Notes: a model not told the origin generated them from the sequence alone. Numbered from the stretch's first letter, positions 1 through 9,519 are shown. The stretch is DNA of 64,000 nucleotides from Actinoplanes sp. NBC_00393 (GCF_036053395.1 NZ_CP107942.1:9394001-9458000), one strand, 5' to 3'. Program-made: numbers and translations.

Positions 1-174
1 CCAGCCAGCTCGGCCAGTCCAGCCGACCGCCAGCCAGCTCGGCCAGCCCAGCCGACCGCCAGCCCTCCCAGCCCAGGCCATCCCTCCCAGGCCAGCCCTC
101 CCAGGCCAGCCCTCCCAGGCCAGCCCTCCCAGCCCAGCCCCTCCCAGCCCAGCCCTCCCAGTCCTCCCGGGTGG
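1..174. repeat. Tandem short repeats in intergenic spacer
   Basis: Two near-identical 29-bp units lie at 1-29 and 30-58 (one T/C difference). They are followed by a run of 14-15-bp units based on CCAGCCCTCCCAGG up to about 174. The region is pyrimidine-rich on this strand and has no convincing gene. It sits beyond the 3' end of the leftward gene at 247-840. Units are contiguous without spacers, so this is a tandem repeat and not a CRISPR array. It begins at the window edge and may extend left. Confidence 0.8.
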
Positions 175-246
175 AACCCGGAACGCCCGCCGCCTCTACT
201 GCGCACCGGGCGCCCCGGGGCCCGTCGGGGTCGGGAGCGAGGCCGC

Positions 247-840
247 TCAGATCAGGCGCAGCGCGGTGGCCGCCCAGCTCTTCTGGTGCAGCTCCATCCG
301 CAGCGCCATCGCCCAGGTGCGCTCGCCGGTCACCAGGGCGACCGCAGCCTCCACCGCGCCCGGCCGTGGCTCGCAGAGGCGCAACCGCAGCACGGCGACT
401 GGCACCGGACGTCGCGGCGGCCGGGCGCCCACCTTCTTGGCGGCGCGCAGCGCGGCCACCCGCCGGGCCCCGGCGAGCCCCTCGGCCACCACCGAGGCGG
501 CCTCGGCGGGCAGCGCGAGCCGGCGCAGGTGGGCCGGCGGCCGGTATCCGTTGAGGACCTCCACGCAGAGGTGCACGAAGCGCCGGACGGCCAGCTTCGC
601 GTCGCTCGACGCGCCGGCCACCACGGGTGGCGCCGGGTCCGTTCGCGGGCCGGGCAACGCCCGTGGGCCGTCCGAGGGGACCGGCGGGACTTCCTGAGCC
701 GACCAGTCCAGGGGGAGCTGCCGGGCCGAGGCCCAGACCTGGGGAGCCAGCTCGTCGTCGAACGGGGGTTCGTACCGGGGAACCGGTCGCAGGCGGATCG
801 CCGGCCGGTGCCCGGTGGATGCCATCTCGACGGACCGCAT
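247..840 (-). CDS. Rv3235-family (DUF6459) protein
   Basis: A 197-residue protein of unknown function. The N-terminal third is Pro-rich and low complexity. The C-terminal part, from about residue 85, is a compact domain with the pattern RLRLCEPRPGAVEAAVAL and a closing TALRLI, which I recognise as the Rv3235 family found in many actinobacteria, often near secA. It follows the small HTH gene at 954-1181 on the same strand after a 113-bp gap, and both have the same 21-bp repeat element upstream, suggesting common control. ATG at 840 or the second Met at 825 could be the start. No signal peptide or membrane segment is seen. Confidence 0.75.
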   Translation of the reverse strand: MRSVEMASTGHRPAIRLRPVPRYEPPFDDELAPQVWASARQLPLDWSAQEVPPVPSDGPRALPGPRTDPAPPVVAGASSDAKLAVRRFVHLCVEVLNGYRPPAHLRRLALPAEAASVVAEGLAGARRVAALRAAKKVGARPPRRPVPVAVLRLRLCEPRPGAVEAAVALVTGERTWAMALRMELHQKSWAATALRLI

Positions 841-858
841 CTCACCGCCAATCCTTAC

Positions 859-879
859 GTTTGCCTCCGTTTGCTTTCG
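859..879 (-). promoter_or_regulatory. Operator-like 21-bp element, copy 1
   Basis: Contains two GTTTGC words in direct orientation (859-864 and 869-874), followed by TTCG. It matches 18 of 21 bases with the element at 1189-1209. It lies 19-39 bp upstream of the ATG at 840, a promoter-proximal place, so it is probably a binding site for a shared regulator. Confidence 0.5.
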
Positions 880-953
880 ATAGCCAAAGTCTGCTCGGTC
901 CGCGAGAGCCGGGTCAAGCGAGTCGCATCAATGCGGGAAGAGGCGCAAAAGGC

Positions 954-1181
954 TCATTCCGGCTCGCGCTCGGCCAGCGGGTTATCGCGTACCCAAGTGG
1001 CGGTCTCCGCGTACTTCTGCTGGATGTATTCCTCCAGCTTGGCGCGCTCCACGCGCCACTGACCGCGCCCACCGATCTTGATCGCGGGCAGCTCGCCGCT
1101 GCGCACCATGTGATAGACCTGCGAGTCCGAGACGTTCAGCTCGGCCGCGACGTCGGACAGCAAGAGGAATCGGGGCTCCAC
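954..1181 (-). CDS. BldC-like small helix-turn-helix DNA-binding protein
   Basis: A 75-residue protein that is almost only a MerR/excisionase-type winged helix-turn-helix. Residues 6-55 carry LLLSDVAAELNVSDSQVYHM (the HTH), then GELPAIKIGGRGQWRVER (the wing) and EEYIQQKY. BldC-type proteins of this size bind head-to-tail on direct repeats. The start is a GTG (1181-1179) preceded by GAGGA. The direct-repeat element at 1189-1209, just upstream, suggests autoregulation, and a second copy before the next gene suggests that gene is a target. Which BldC-group member it is cannot be told from sequence alone. Confidence 0.8.
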   Translation of the reverse strand: MEPRFLLLSDVAAELNVSDSQVYHMVRSGELPAIKIGGRGQWRVERAKLEEYIQQKYAETATWVRDNPLAEREPE

Positions 1182-1188
1182 ATCCTCA

Positions 1189-1209
1189 GTTTGCCATCGT
1201 TTGCCTTCG
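1189..1209 (-). promoter_or_regulatory. Operator-like 21-bp element, copy 2
   Basis: Two direct GTTTGC words 10 bp apart (1189-1194, 1199-1204), ending TTCG. This is the same pattern as at 859-879. It lies 8-28 bp upstream of the GTG start of the small HTH gene and is a candidate autoregulatory site. Confidence 0.5.
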
Positions 1210-1334
1210 CTGGCTTCCCCTCGATGTCACCGCCCGGGTCGCCACGATCCGGAGACGCCTGGTGAAATGGGCCCTGCCCGGCCCGCGGTGGCGGTTGTAT
1301 GGCCCGGGACGGACACGAAGCGCAGGAGGACGAA

Positions 1335-1844
1335 GTGCCGATCACCGAGCTGGTCCGGGTCTACCTGCCGGCCACGCTGCCGATGCTGGCCGCCTTGCGG
1401 AGCGCCGGGCAGCTCGGCGAGGGTGCGACGGTCGCGCATGCGGTGACGCCGGCCCTGCGGGAGTGGTATGCGGAGGGCGACGAGGAGGAACTCGAGTACG
1501 TCGCCTTCACCCGGGCCGCCCAGGGCGCCCTGCAGCTGCTGCGCCACGACGCCGCGGCGCCGCGCCGGCGGGTGGTGGTCTCGGCGGACGTGCCGGCCGC
1601 GAGTCTGGTCCGGGAGGACACCGAGCTCGGATCCAGCACGGTACGCCTACCGCAGCCCGTGCAGCTCAAGGAGATCGCGAGCATCCACGTCGACGGCGCT
1701 GACGCCGCGGAGGCCGTCGCCGCTGCCGCCGACGTCGTGGAGGAGGCGCTGGCCGGCGACCCGGATGCGCAGTTCACCGTCGACAGCGCCGAGGATCACG
1801 AGCTGGAGTGGTACGCAGTCTCCGAGCTGGACGAGTTGGTCTGA
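1335..1844 (+). CDS. DUF6912 family protein
   Basis: A 169-residue cytosolic protein of unknown function, conserved in actinobacteria. Family features are the opening [10 protein letters not shown], then [10 protein letters not shown] with an acidic GDEEELEY, and the C-terminal [17 protein letters not shown] chose the GTG at 1335 because AGGAGG ends 5 nt before it; a longer frame to 1299 lacks such a site. Its 3' end overlaps the end of the convergent membrane-protein gene by 49 bp. Confidence 0.75.
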   Translation: MPITELVRVYLPATLPMLAALRSAGQLGEGATVAHAVTPALREWYAEGDEEELEYVAFTRAAQGALQLLRHDAAAPRRRVVVSADVPAASLVREDTELGSSTVRLPQPVQLKEIASIHVDGADAAEAVAAAADVVEEALAGDPDAQFTVDSAEDHELEWYAVSELDELV

Positions 1845-2746
1845 GGCTCGTCCTCCGGCGCCGGCTTTATCGTTCGCCCGACGGCGATGGTCGCCGTGAT
1901 CGCGCCGACGAAGAGCACCACCAGACCGCTGTTGAGCCGCGCGGTGCTGAGGATCTGCTGAGCCAGCTGGTCCATCGGGCTGACCTTCCCGGCCAGCTCG
2001 AGGACCTCGGCGCCCGCGGTCCGCGACAGCACCTCGCCGATCACCACGATCAGTCCGGGTCCGGCGCCCGCCAGCGCGTACATCGGCCATTTGACCTCGT
2101 CGCCGTGCTTGCGTGACCGGCGCAGCATCGCGTAGGCGATCACGCCGGCGGCGAGGCCGCTGAGGGCGGCCTGCCCGTAGGAGAACCACTGCGCCGCGTT
2201 CGCTGACGCCTCGGCGTCGCCGGCGCCGAGCAGTTCGAGCACCGGCTCCTGGAAGAGGTTGAGCACGAACCCGATCACGAAGACGCCGACCGAGGCGGCT
2301 GCGGCCGCGGCGACCACCGAGGGGATCCGCAGGCCGGCGATCGCGCCGCCGATGGTCGCAGCAGCGGCCACGGTGCCGCCGACGATCGCGTAGAGCGACC
2401 CCGCGGTGTTGATGGTGACGACCGGCAGTGCGCTGAGGAGACCGACCAGCAGACCCGTCCCGGTGGCCACGGCGAACCGGGCGCTGGGGCCGAGCACCCG
2501 GCGCCGGCCGATCAGCGTGAGCACCAGGAGCGCGACCGAAGCGCCGGCGACCAGGTCGGCGGTGACCGCGCCGGGCAGCGCGTACGCCGTGGAGGTCACC
2601 TCCATCTCGGCGCTCTCGCGGCCGGTGATGGTGACCCGGGCGGACCAGAGCATCGCGGCCGTCCAGATGAGGGACGCCGCCGCGAGCAGCGCCGCGGTGA
2701 GCCGGGATTCCTCGACGGTCTCCAGGGCGGTCTGGCGGTCTGTCAT
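1796..2746 (-). CDS. Multi-spanning membrane protein of unknown function
   Basis: About 316 residues with roughly seven or eight hydrophobic segments separated by short loops, for example [19 protein letters not shown] near the N-terminus. The C-terminal tail is polar and Ser-rich. No transporter or enzyme motif is recognised. I place the start at ATG 2746 because the hydrophobic protein begins there; the upstream extension to 3010 only mirrors pruA. It is divergent from pruA with 95 bp between starts, and its 3' end overlaps the DUF6912 gene. Confidence 0.7.
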   Translation of the reverse strand: MTDRQTALETVEESRLTAALLAAASLIWTAAMLWSARVTITGRESAEMEVTSTAYALPGAVTADLVAGASVALLVLTLIGRRRVLGPSARFAVATGTGLLVGLLSALPVVTINTAGSLYAIVGGTVAAAATIGGAIAGLRIPSVVAAAAAASVGVFVIGFVLNLFQEPVLELLGAGDAEASANAAQWFSYGQAALSGLAAGVIAYAMLRRSRKHGDEVKWPMYALAGAGPGLIVVIGEVLSRTAGAEVLELAGKVSPMDQLAQQILSTARLNSGLVVLFVGAITATIAVGRTIKPAPEDEPQTNSSSSETAYHSSS

Positions 2747-2841
2747 GGAGGTCAGGGTAACCGGCGAACCTGCGGCTACCTGACCGGCCGTCCGCCAGGT
2801 GCGAGGATGGACGAACAGCCCCTCGACGTGGAGGAGTCGGC

Positions 2842-4470
2842 ATGGATGCCCTGTTCTCCGTTCCGGCGCCCCGGAACGAACCGGTTCGTGGCTACGCGCC
2901 GGGCAGCCCGGAACGCGAGTCGCTTCAGGAGCGGTTGACGGCGTTGCGCGGTGAGCGGCCCGATCTGACGATGACGATCGGTGGCCGGCGCCGGATGGCC
3001 GACGGCCCACCGATCGAGGTGGTCCAGCCGCACCGCCGCCGGGAGGTGCTGGGCGTCACCGGCAACGCGTCGCGGGCCGATGCCGCGGCTGCGGTGACGG
3101 CGGCGAAGGAGGCCGCGCCGATGTGGCGGGCGCTGCCGTACAGCGAGCGGGCCGCCGTCTTCCTGCGCGCCGCCGAGCTGCTCGCCGGGCCCTGGCGGGA
3201 CACCTTGAACGCGGCGACCATCCTGGGCCAGTCGAAGTCCTGCTACCAGGCGGAGATCGATGCCGCCTGCGAGTTGATCGACTTCCTGCGGTTCAACGTG
3301 TACTTCGGGGAGCGTCTGCTGGCCGAGCAGCCGGAGTCGTCGCCGGGGGTCTGGAACCGGTTCGACCACCGGCCGCTCGAGGGCTTCGTCTACGCGATCA
3401 CCCCGTTCAACTTCACCGCGATCGCCGGCAACCTGCCGTCGGCGCCCGCGCTGCTCGGCAACACCGTGGTCTGGAAGCCGTCGCCGACCCAGCAGTTCGC
3501 CGCGCACTTCACGATGCGGCTGTTCGAGGCGGCCGGCCTGCCACCCGGCGTGATCAACATGGTGACCGGCGACGGTCTGGCGGTGTCCGACGTGGCGCTC
3601 GCCGATCCGGATCTGGCCGGCATCCACTTCACCGGCTCGACGGCCACCTTCCGGCACCTGTGGCGCACGGTGGGCGAGAACATCGATCGTTACCGCACCT
3701 ACCCGCGGCTGGTGGGGGAGACAGGTGGCAAAGACTTCGTCTTCGCACACCCCAGTGCGGACGCGGACGCTCTGCACACCGCATTGTTGCGTGGGGCGTA
3801 CGAGTATCAGGGCCAGAAATGCTCAGCAGCGTCCCGGGCCTACGTCCCCCGGAGCCTGTGGGAGGGCGGCCTGCGGGATCAGCTGGCGGCGTCGGTCGCC
3901 TCGATCCGGTACGGGGACGTCACCGACCTGTCCACCTTCGGCGGCGCGGTGATCGACGACCGGTCGTTCGGCCGGCTGGCCGGCGCCCTGGACCGGATCA
4001 AGAACAGTGACTCCTGCACCGTGCTGGCCGGCGGGGTGGCCGACGACTCCGAGGGCTGGTTCGTGGCGCCCACCCTGGTCGAGGGGACCGATCCCAGCCA
4101 CGAGGTGTTCACCACCGAGTTCTTCGGGCCGATCCTGGCGGTGCACGTGTATCCCGACGCCGACTTCCGGGCTGCGGTGGCGCAGGCGGACGCGGCCACG
4201 CCGTACGCGCTCACCGGCTCGATCTTCGCCACCGACCGGTCGGTGGTCGACTGGGCACAGGAGGCGCTGCGTTTCACAGCGGGCAACTTCTACATCAACG
4301 ACAAGCCGACCGGCGCCGTGGTCGGGCAGCAGCCGTTCGGCGGATCGCGGGGGAGCGGGACCAACGACAAGGCCGGTTCGATCCTGAATCTGCTCCGCTG
4401 GGTGTCCCCGAGGACCCTCAAGGAGACCTTCGACCCGCCGGTGTCGTGGCGTTATCCCCACATGGGTTGA
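2842..4470 (+). CDS. pruA: L-glutamate gamma-semialdehyde (1-pyrroline-5-carboxylate) dehydrogenase
   Basis: A 542-residue NAD-dependent aldehyde dehydrogenase that oxidises glutamate semialdehyde, the product of proline dehydrogenase, to glutamate. It has the aldehyde dehydrogenase signature: VGETGGKDF with general base Glu293 and GQKCSAASR with nucleophile Cys327, plus ITPFNFTAIAGNLP near residue 187 typical of the PruA branch. Length fits the stand-alone enzyme, not the bifunctional PutA. The start ATG follows GGAGG. No proline dehydrogenase gene is adjacent, so proline breakdown is not one operon here. Confidence 0.93.
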   Translation: MDALFSVPAPRNEPVRGYAPGSPERESLQERLTALRGERPDLTMTIGGRRRMADGPPIEVVQPHRRREVLGVTGNASRADAAAAVTAAKEAAPMWRALPYSERAAVFLRAAELLAGPWRDTLNAATILGQSKSCYQAEIDAACELIDFLRFNVYFGERLLAEQPESSPGVWNRFDHRPLEGFVYAITPFNFTAIAGNLPSAPALLGNTVVWKPSPTQQFAAHFTMRLFEAAGLPPGVINMVTGDGLAVSDVALADPDLAGIHFTGSTATFRHLWRTVGENIDRYRTYPRLVGETGGKDFVFAHPSADADALHTALLRGAYEYQGQKCSAASRAYVPRSLWEGGLRDQLAASVASIRYGDVTDLSTFGGAVIDDRSFGRLAGALDRIKNSDSCTVLAGGVADDSEGWFVAPTLVEGTDPSHEVFTTEFFGPILAVHVYPDADFRAAVAQADAATPYALTGSIFATDRSVVDWAQEALRFTAGNFYINDKPTGAVVGQQPFGGSRGSGTNDKAGSILNLLRWVSPRTLKETFDPPVSWRYPHMG

Positions 4471-4562
4471 TTGTCTGGTTTCGCACGGCGTTATGCCTGA
4501 AATGCGACCAATCCTGCCTCGGACGGGTCGTCTGACCGTTTAAGTGGCCCATTTTACCTGGT

Positions 4563-4575
4563 CAGATCCGATCTG
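4563..4575. promoter_or_regulatory. Palindrome upstream of PadR gene
   Basis: CAGATC-C-GATCTG is a perfect 6+1+6 palindrome in the 236-bp space between pruA and the PadR-type gene. It is a candidate operator for the PadR regulator; this is inference from place and symmetry only. Confidence 0.3.
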
Positions 4576-4706
4576 GAGGGCGAAACGCGGTCTGTCGTCG
4601 CTCGTTGTCGGACTGTCTGTGCGGGACAGTCGTTTGTGGAGGCGCAAACTGGACGGATCAGGCGAAATCCTGGACGGCGGCGTTACAAAGTGGCAGCTTA
4701 GAAGGC

Positions 4707-5222
4707 ATGCCCGACTTCCAAATCAATCCGACGGCGGCTGCCCTTCTCGGGCTTCTCCACGAGGGGCCGATGACCGGCGGTCAGCTGATGGCGGCTGCCG
4801 AACGCCGCCTCGGGCCCTACTGGTCGATGACGCGGAGCCAGGTCTACCGCGAACTGCCCGTATTGGCCGAAATGGCGTACGTGCGCCTCGGCAAGCCGGG
4901 CCCCCGTTCCAGTCAGCCCTACGCCATCACCGCCTCCGGCAAGCGTGCCTTCAGCCGGTGGCTCACCGAGTCTCCGGGCCGGGACGCGCTGCGCAACCCG
5001 GTGGCCCTGCGGGTCGCCTTCGGTCAGCAGCACAGCGGCAACCAGCTCCAGGAGCTCTACAGCACCGCCAACACGTACCATGCGGAAGCCCTCGCGATGG
5101 CGAAGGAGCAGGCCAAGGAGGCCAAGAAGAACGGTGATCCGTACGGCGCAGCCGCGCTGGAGTTCGCGGTGGCCTATCACAAGGCGGCCCTCACCTGGCT
5201 CAAAGCCGTTCCGACGGGCTAG
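4707..5222 (+). CDS. PadR family transcriptional regulator
   Basis: A 171-residue protein. Residues 5-80 form the PadR winged helix (AALLGLLHEGPMTGGQLM, then SQVYRELPVLAEMAYV). The C-terminal half is helical and fits the dimerisation domain. PadR proteins usually repress neighbouring genes in response to small molecules; no obvious target is next to it, so it may act on itself. ATG 4707 is chosen because it opens the PadR fold, but GAAGG is only 1 nt away, so the start is not secure. A strong hairpin terminator follows. Confidence 0.8.
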   Translation: MPDFQINPTAAALLGLLHEGPMTGGQLMAAAERRLGPYWSMTRSQVYRELPVLAEMAYVRLGKPGPRSSQPYAITASGKRAFSRWLTESPGRDALRNPVALRVAFGQQHSGNQLQELYSTANTYHAEALAMAKEQAKEAKKNGDPYGAAALEFAVAYHKAALTWLKAVPTG

Positions 5223-5232
5223 TAAAAGCGGA

Positions 5233-5260
5233 CCGCCCGGCCGTCGTACCGGCCGGGCGG
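5233..5260 (+). terminator. Hairpin terminator after PadR gene
   Basis: A perfect 11-bp stem (CCGCCCGGCCG with CGGCCGGGCGG) and 6-nt loop, without a T-run, common in high-GC actinobacteria. It ends only 2 bp before the prfB -10 box, separating the two transcripts. Confidence 0.75.
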
Positions 5261-5262
5261 CG

Positions 5263-5268
5263 TAGTCT
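5263..5268 (+). promoter_or_regulatory. -10 box of leaderless prfB promoter
   Basis: TAGTCT lies 8 nt before the GTG at 5277. The spacing predicts a transcript starting at or next to the start codon, so no Shine-Dalgarno site is needed. No clear -35 is seen because the terminator stem occupies that place. Confidence 0.6.
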
Positions 5269-5276
5269 TGAGTGTC

Positions 5277-6389
5277 GTGACCGCTGCCGACTTTCCCGAG
5301 CAACTGAAGACCCTCGACGCGACCCTGCGCAACATCGAGAACGTCCTGGACGTCGACAAGCTGCGCCGGGACAAGGCGGACCTCGAGGAGCAGGCCTCCG
5401 CACCGGACCTCTGGGACGACCAGGCCCGCGCGCAGGAGGTGAACAGCCGCTTGTCGTACGTGTCGGGCGAGATCTCCAAGCTGGAGCGCCTGCGCACCCG
5501 GCTGGACGACGCCGGCCTGCTGCTCGAGATGGCCGAGGACGAGGGCGACACCTCGTCGATCGCCGAGGTGGGCGACGAGCTCGTCACGCTGGCCAAGGCC
5601 ATCGAGGAGATGGAGGTCCGCACCCTCCTCTCCGGTGAGTACGACTCCCGGGAGGCCCTCGTGGCGATCCGGGCCGGCGCCGGCGGTGTCGATGCCGCCG
5701 ACTTCGCCGAGATGCTGATGCGGATGTACCTGCGCTGGGCCGAGCGGCACGGCTACCCCACCGAGGTCTACGACACGTCGTACGCGGAGGAGGCCGGCCT
5801 CAAGTCCGCCACCTTCGCCGTGAAGGTGCCGTACGCCTACGGCACCCTGAGCGTCGAGTCCGGCACCCACCGCCTCGTCCGGATCAGCCCGTTCGACAAC
5901 CAGGGCCGCCGGCAGACCAGCTTCGCCGGTATCGAGGTGATGCCGGTGGTGGAGCAGACCGACCACATCGACATTCCGGAGAACGAGATCCGGGTCGACG
6001 TCTACCGCTCCTCCGGCCCCGGTGGGCAGAGCGTCAACACCACCGACTCGGCGGTCCGGCTCACCCACATCCCGACCGGCATCGTGGCGTCCTGCCAGAA
6101 CGAGAAGTCGCAGCTGCAGAACAAAGCCGCCGCGATGCGCGTGCTCCAGGCCCGCCTTCTGGAGCGCAAGCGCCAGGAGGAAGCGGCCAAGATGGCCGAT
6201 CTCAAGCAGGACACCACCGGATCGTGGGGCGACCAGATGCGTTCGTACGTGCTGCACCCCTACCAGATGGTGAAAGATTTGCGCACCGAGCACGAGGTCG
6301 GTAACCCTTCGTCGGTCTTCGACGGCGACTTGGACGGGTTCATCGAGGCGGGAATCCGTTGGCGCAAGCAGAATCAGATGGCCTCCTGA
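5277..6389 (+). CDS. prfB: Peptide chain release factor 2
   Basis: A 370-residue RF2 that reads UGA and UAA stop codons and triggers peptide release. The codon-recognition motif SPF is at about 204-206 (RF1 would have PxT), and the GGQ catalytic motif is at 249-251 within SGPGGQSVN. The frame is continuous, so the programmed +1 frameshift that controls prfB in Escherichia coli is absent. GTG 5277 is preferred over an in-frame TTG at 5268 because homologues start TAADFP and the -10 box predicts a leaderless message. It heads the prfB-ftsE-ftsX cluster. Confidence 0.95.
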   Translation: MTAADFPEQLKTLDATLRNIENVLDVDKLRRDKADLEEQASAPDLWDDQARAQEVNSRLSYVSGEISKLERLRTRLDDAGLLLEMAEDEGDTSSIAEVGDELVTLAKAIEEMEVRTLLSGEYDSREALVAIRAGAGGVDAADFAEMLMRMYLRWAERHGYPTEVYDTSYAEEAGLKSATFAVKVPYAYGTLSVESGTHRLVRISPFDNQGRRQTSFAGIEVMPVVEQTDHIDIPENEIRVDVYRSSGPGGQSVNTTDSAVRLTHIPTGIVASCQNEKSQLQNKAAAMRVLQARLLERKRQEEAAKMADLKQDTTGSWGDQMRSYVLHPYQMVKDLRTEHEVGNPSSVFDGDLDGFIEAGIRWRKQNQMAS

Positions 6390-6493
6390 CGAAAGCCGTC
6401 ACTGAGCGCAACCCCGCCTGGACGGTCGGTCAGGCGGGAAGCGCCCAGTTTCGCTGTTGCCGCAGGTGATCAATATTCCCGGCCCCAGCGGAC

Positions 6494-6521
6494 TTGGCGA
6501 TTTCGTTACACCGCGTAGACT
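6494..6521 (+). promoter_or_regulatory. Leaderless promoter of ftsE
   Basis: TTGGCG (6494-6499), a 16-bp spacer and TAGACT (6516-6521) lie 8 nt before the GTG start of ftsE. The arrangement predicts a leaderless ftsEX transcript. Confidence 0.6.
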
Positions 6522-6529
6522 CCAGTCCC

Positions 6530-7210
6530 GTGATTCAGCTCGAGAACGTGACGAAGACGTATCCGAAGGCGTCTCGGCCGTCGTTGGACAATGTCAGCGT
6601 CGGCATCGAGAAGGGTGAGTTCGTCTTCTTCATCGGCCCCTCCGGTTCCGGCAAGTCGACGATCATCAAGCTGCTCCTCCATGAGGTCGCACCGACCCGT
6701 GGCAAGGTAGTGGTGAACGCCAAGGACGTGACCACCCTCCGGTCGTGGAAGGTCCCGCACTTCCGCCGGTCCATCGGCTGCGTGTTCCAGGACTTCCGCC
6801 TGCTGCCCAACCGCACCGCGTACGAGAACGTCGCGTTCGCCCTCGAGGTGATCGGCAAGACGAAGGCCGTCGCCCGGCGCGTCGTTCCCGAGGTGCTCGA
6901 GCTGGTCGGCCTCGGCGGCAAGGAGCACCGGTACCCGCACGAGCTCTCCGGTGGTGAGCAGCAGCGTGTCGCGGTCGCCCGGGCGTTCGTGAACCGGCCG
7001 CTGATCCTGCTGGCCGACGAGCCCACCGGTAACCTCGACCCGGACACGTCGATCGAGATCATGCGGCTCCTGGACCGGATCAACCGGACCGGCACGACGG
7101 TCGTGATGGTCACCCACGACTCCAACATCGTCAACCAGATGCGCCGGCGGGTCATCGAGATCGAAAGCGGACGGATCGTCCGTGACCAGGCGCGCGGTGT
7201 TTACGGATAG
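6530..7210 (+). CDS. ftsE: Cell division ATP-binding protein FtsE
   Basis: A 226-residue ABC ATPase that pairs with membrane partner FtsX and drives peptidoglycan hydrolases at the septum. Walker [10 protein letters not shown] is at 36-44, the ABC signature LSGGEQQR at 139-146 and Walker [10 protein letters not shown] at 159-167. The size matches FtsE, which has no extra domains. The GTG start follows a -10 box by 8 nt (leaderless). ftsX begins 66 bp downstream. Confidence 0.95.
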   Translation: MIQLENVTKTYPKASRPSLDNVSVGIEKGEFVFFIGPSGSGKSTIIKLLLHEVAPTRGKVVVNAKDVTTLRSWKVPHFRRSIGCVFQDFRLLPNRTAYENVAFALEVIGKTKAVARRVVPEVLELVGLGGKEHRYPHELSGGEQQRVAVARAFVNRPLILLADEPTGNLDPDTSIEIMRLLDRINRTGTTVVMVTHDSNIVNQMRRRVIEIESGRIVRDQARGVYG

Positions 7211-7276
7211 ACCCTGCTCCGCCCCCTTATCGACAGCTAGAGCAGAGACACGCGGAGTCCTGGAAGGATCCCCCCG

Positions 7277-8152
7277 ATGCGCGTGAAGTACGTACTCAAC
7301 GAGGTCCTGGTGGGCCTGTGGCGAAACGTCACGATGACGGTCGCCATGATCATCACCATGTCGGTCTCGTTGACCATGCTGGGCGCCAGCGTGTTGATGT
7401 ACATGCAGGTCGACCAGATGAAGAACTTCTACTACGACAAGATCGAGGTCTCGATCTTCCTCACCAACGAGGCGACCGACGGCGAGAAGCAGGCCATCGA
7501 GCAGGCTATCGACGGGTCCGGTCTGGTCGAGGAGAAGACGCACGAGACGAAGGAGCAGGCCTTCGCGCGCTTCCAGGAGCTCTGGAAGGACTCGCCGGAC
7601 TTCGTCCAGGCGATCAACGCGGACAGCCTTCCCGAGTCGTTCCGGGTCCGGCTCACCGACCCGGAGAAGTACGACGAGTTCGCCAAGAAGATCGAGGGGC
7701 TGGCCGGTATCCGGCAGGTCATCGACCAGCGCACATTGCTGGACAAGGTCTTCAACATCTTCAACTCGATCCAGGTGATGTCCCTGGTGGTCGCGGCGGT
7801 GATGGCTTTCGCCGCGTTGCTGCTGGTCGGTAACACCATCCAGGTGGCGGCGTACAGCAAGCGCCGTGAGGTCGCGGTCATGAAACTGGTCGGCGCGTCG
7901 AACTGGTTCATCCAGGCGCCGTTCGTGCTCGAGGCGGTCGTCGCCGGCCTGATCGGTGCGATCCTCGGTTTCGTCGCGCTCTTCATCGGCAAGGTGGTCC
8001 TGCTGGACAACAAGCTCCAGGCGCTGACCACCATCCTGACGCCGATCCCGGACGGCAACGTCTGGCTGATGCTCCCGCTGCTGGCCGGCGTGGGTGCGGT
8101 GGTCAGCGCGGTCACCGCGTGGGTCACCCTGCGCTTCTACCTCAAGGTCTGA
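7277..8152 (+). CDS. ftsX: Cell division protein FtsX
   Basis: A 291-residue membrane protein. The first membrane helix is at about 20-42, a large extracellular loop at about 45-165 recruits cell-wall hydrolases, and three more helices follow from about 170, with the conserved SKRREVAVMKLVGASNWFI before the third. It works as a dimer with FtsE. The start ATG follows GGAAGGAT. The next gene is a secreted M23 peptidase, a plausible client of this FtsEX. A strong terminator follows ftsX, so the peptidase is transcribed separately. Confidence 0.94.
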   Translation: MRVKYVLNEVLVGLWRNVTMTVAMIITMSVSLTMLGASVLMYMQVDQMKNFYYDKIEVSIFLTNEATDGEKQAIEQAIDGSGLVEEKTHETKEQAFARFQELWKDSPDFVQAINADSLPESFRVRLTDPEKYDEFAKKIEGLAGIRQVIDQRTLLDKVFNIFNSIQVMSLVVAAVMAFAALLLVGNTIQVAAYSKRREVAVMKLVGASNWFIQAPFVLEAVVAGLIGAILGFVALFIGKVVLLDNKLQALTTILTPIPDGNVWLMLPLLAGVGAVVSAVTAWVTLRFYLKV

Positions 8153-8169
8153 CGCACCTCGCAGCGCTG

Positions 8170-8208
8170 ACGACAGCCGCAAACCCGCTGTGGGTTTGCG
8201 GCTGTCGT
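8170..8208 (+). terminator. Rho-independent terminator of ftsEX
   Basis: A perfect 17-bp stem around a 5-nt loop, followed by GCGTTTT. It is one of the strongest hairpins in the window. Confidence 0.9.
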
Positions 8209-8255
8209 GCGTTTTAGCGCCTTACAGGGCGATTAGTCGGAGTACGGTGCTCTTC

Positions 8256-9497
8256 GTGGGGTATCGCCGAATCGAGCCGTTTCTCGCCGCCTGCCTCTGT
8301 CTGCTCAGCGTCGTGGGCCTGACCCTGGCCGTCCCGGCACCGGCCGCGGCGGACCGGGGCGACGACGCCGCCAAAGCGGTCCGCCGGGCCGAAGCGCTCC
8401 TGGAGAGCGCGAGTGCCACCGCCCGGGCCGCCGCCCGCAACCTCGCCCGCGCCACCGCGTCCCTGCCGGCCGCCCAGCACAAGGTCGCCACCAGCCGCGG
8501 CGTGGTCGTCGCCAGCCGGGTCGAGGCCAACACCGCCCGCGAGCGCGCGAACGCCGCCCGGCTCGAGTACAGCCAGGTCGCCGGACGCTACGAGGCGGTC
8601 GCCCAGCAGGTCCGGGAGGCCCGCGGCCGGGTCGAGGAGATCGCCACGGCCAGTTACATGGGCAGCGGCTTCTCCCGGCTCAACGTCCTGGTCTCGGCGA
8701 ACGGGCCGCAGGACCTGATGGACCGGCTGGGACTCGTCGATCAGCTGATGCAACACGAGCAGGCTGAGGTGCGTACCCTCGTCGGGGTCCGTTGGGAAGC
8801 GCGAGCCGCGCATGACCGCGCGGCCGCTGCCAAGCGTGCCGCGGAGGAAGCCGAGCGTGCGGCCACCGACAAGCTGCAGGCCGCGCAGGCGGCCCAGGCC
8901 GCCGCCGTCCGTGCCCAGCGCGCCCTCGACAATCTGGTCATCGCCCGCGGCACCGCGCTGCGTTCCGCCCGGGCCCAGCGCAGCGCAGTCCTCGCGCAGT
9001 ACCGCGCGGCCGTCGTCGCCGAACGGCGCGTGCAGGCCACCCTGCGCGGCTGGGACAACCGCAACGGCAACATCGGACGGTACGGCGGCGGCCGGCTCAC
9101 CATGCCGGTCCGCGGCTGGAAGAGCAGCGACTACGGGCACCGATACGACCCCTACTACCGGGTCTGGCAGCTGCATGCCGGCACCGACTTCGCGGCCGGC
9201 TCGGGCACCCCGATCCGGGCCGCCGCCACCGGCCGGGTGATCCAGGCCGGCTGGAACGGTGGTTACGGTCAGTACACCTGCATCAACCACGGACGGCTCG
9301 GCGGGCGGGGATTCACCACCTGTTACGGCCACCAGTCCCGGATCTACGTGAACGTGGGCGATTACGTACGCCGCGGCCAGGTGATCGGGAAGGTCGGCAG
9401 CACCGGCGCGTCCACCGGAGCACACCTGCATTTCGAGACCCGGTTCGGCGGCACACCCCGCAATCCGCTGCACTACCTCCCCGGCTGTCTCTGCTGA
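8256..9497 (+). CDS. Secreted coiled-coil M23 metallopeptidase, likely FtsEX-linked wall hydrolase
   Basis: A 413-residue protein with a signal peptide (hydrophobic 9-30, cleavage near APAAA-D), a long Ala/Arg/Glu-rich coiled coil at about 33-262, and a C-terminal M23 zinc endopeptidase domain at about 280-410. Zinc ligands are His307 and Asp311 (HAGTD) and His392 (HLHF); His359 in YGH is the likely catalytic base. This is the EnvC/NlpD layout, and the position after ftsX suggests it cleaves peptide cross-links at the septum under FtsEX control. GTG 8256 follows TACGGT by 7 nt (leaderless). Confidence 0.88.
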   Translation: MGYRRIEPFLAACLCLLSVVGLTLAVPAPAAADRGDDAAKAVRRAEALLESASATARAAARNLARATASLPAAQHKVATSRGVVVASRVEANTARERANAARLEYSQVAGRYEAVAQQVREARGRVEEIATASYMGSGFSRLNVLVSANGPQDLMDRLGLVDQLMQHEQAEVRTLVGVRWEARAAHDRAAAAKRAAEEAERAATDKLQAAQAAQAAAVRAQRALDNLVIARGTALRSARAQRSAVLAQYRAAVVAERRVQATLRGWDNRNGNIGRYGGGRLTMPVRGWKSSDYGHRYDPYYRVWQLHAGTDFAAGSGTPIRAAATGRVIQAGWNGGYGQYTCINHGRLGGRGFTTCYGHQSRIYVNVGDYVRRGQVIGKVGSTGASTGAHLHFETRFGGTPRNPLHYLPGCLC

Positions 9498-9519
9498 GGC
9501 GACAGGTAGTCTTGGCGCC

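Noticed and set aside
1..174. CRISPR array
   Set aside because: Units are contiguous without unique spacers and lack dyad symmetry.
5277..6389. Programmed frameshift in prfB
   Set aside because: The frame is open from start to stop with no in-frame UGA near codon 26.
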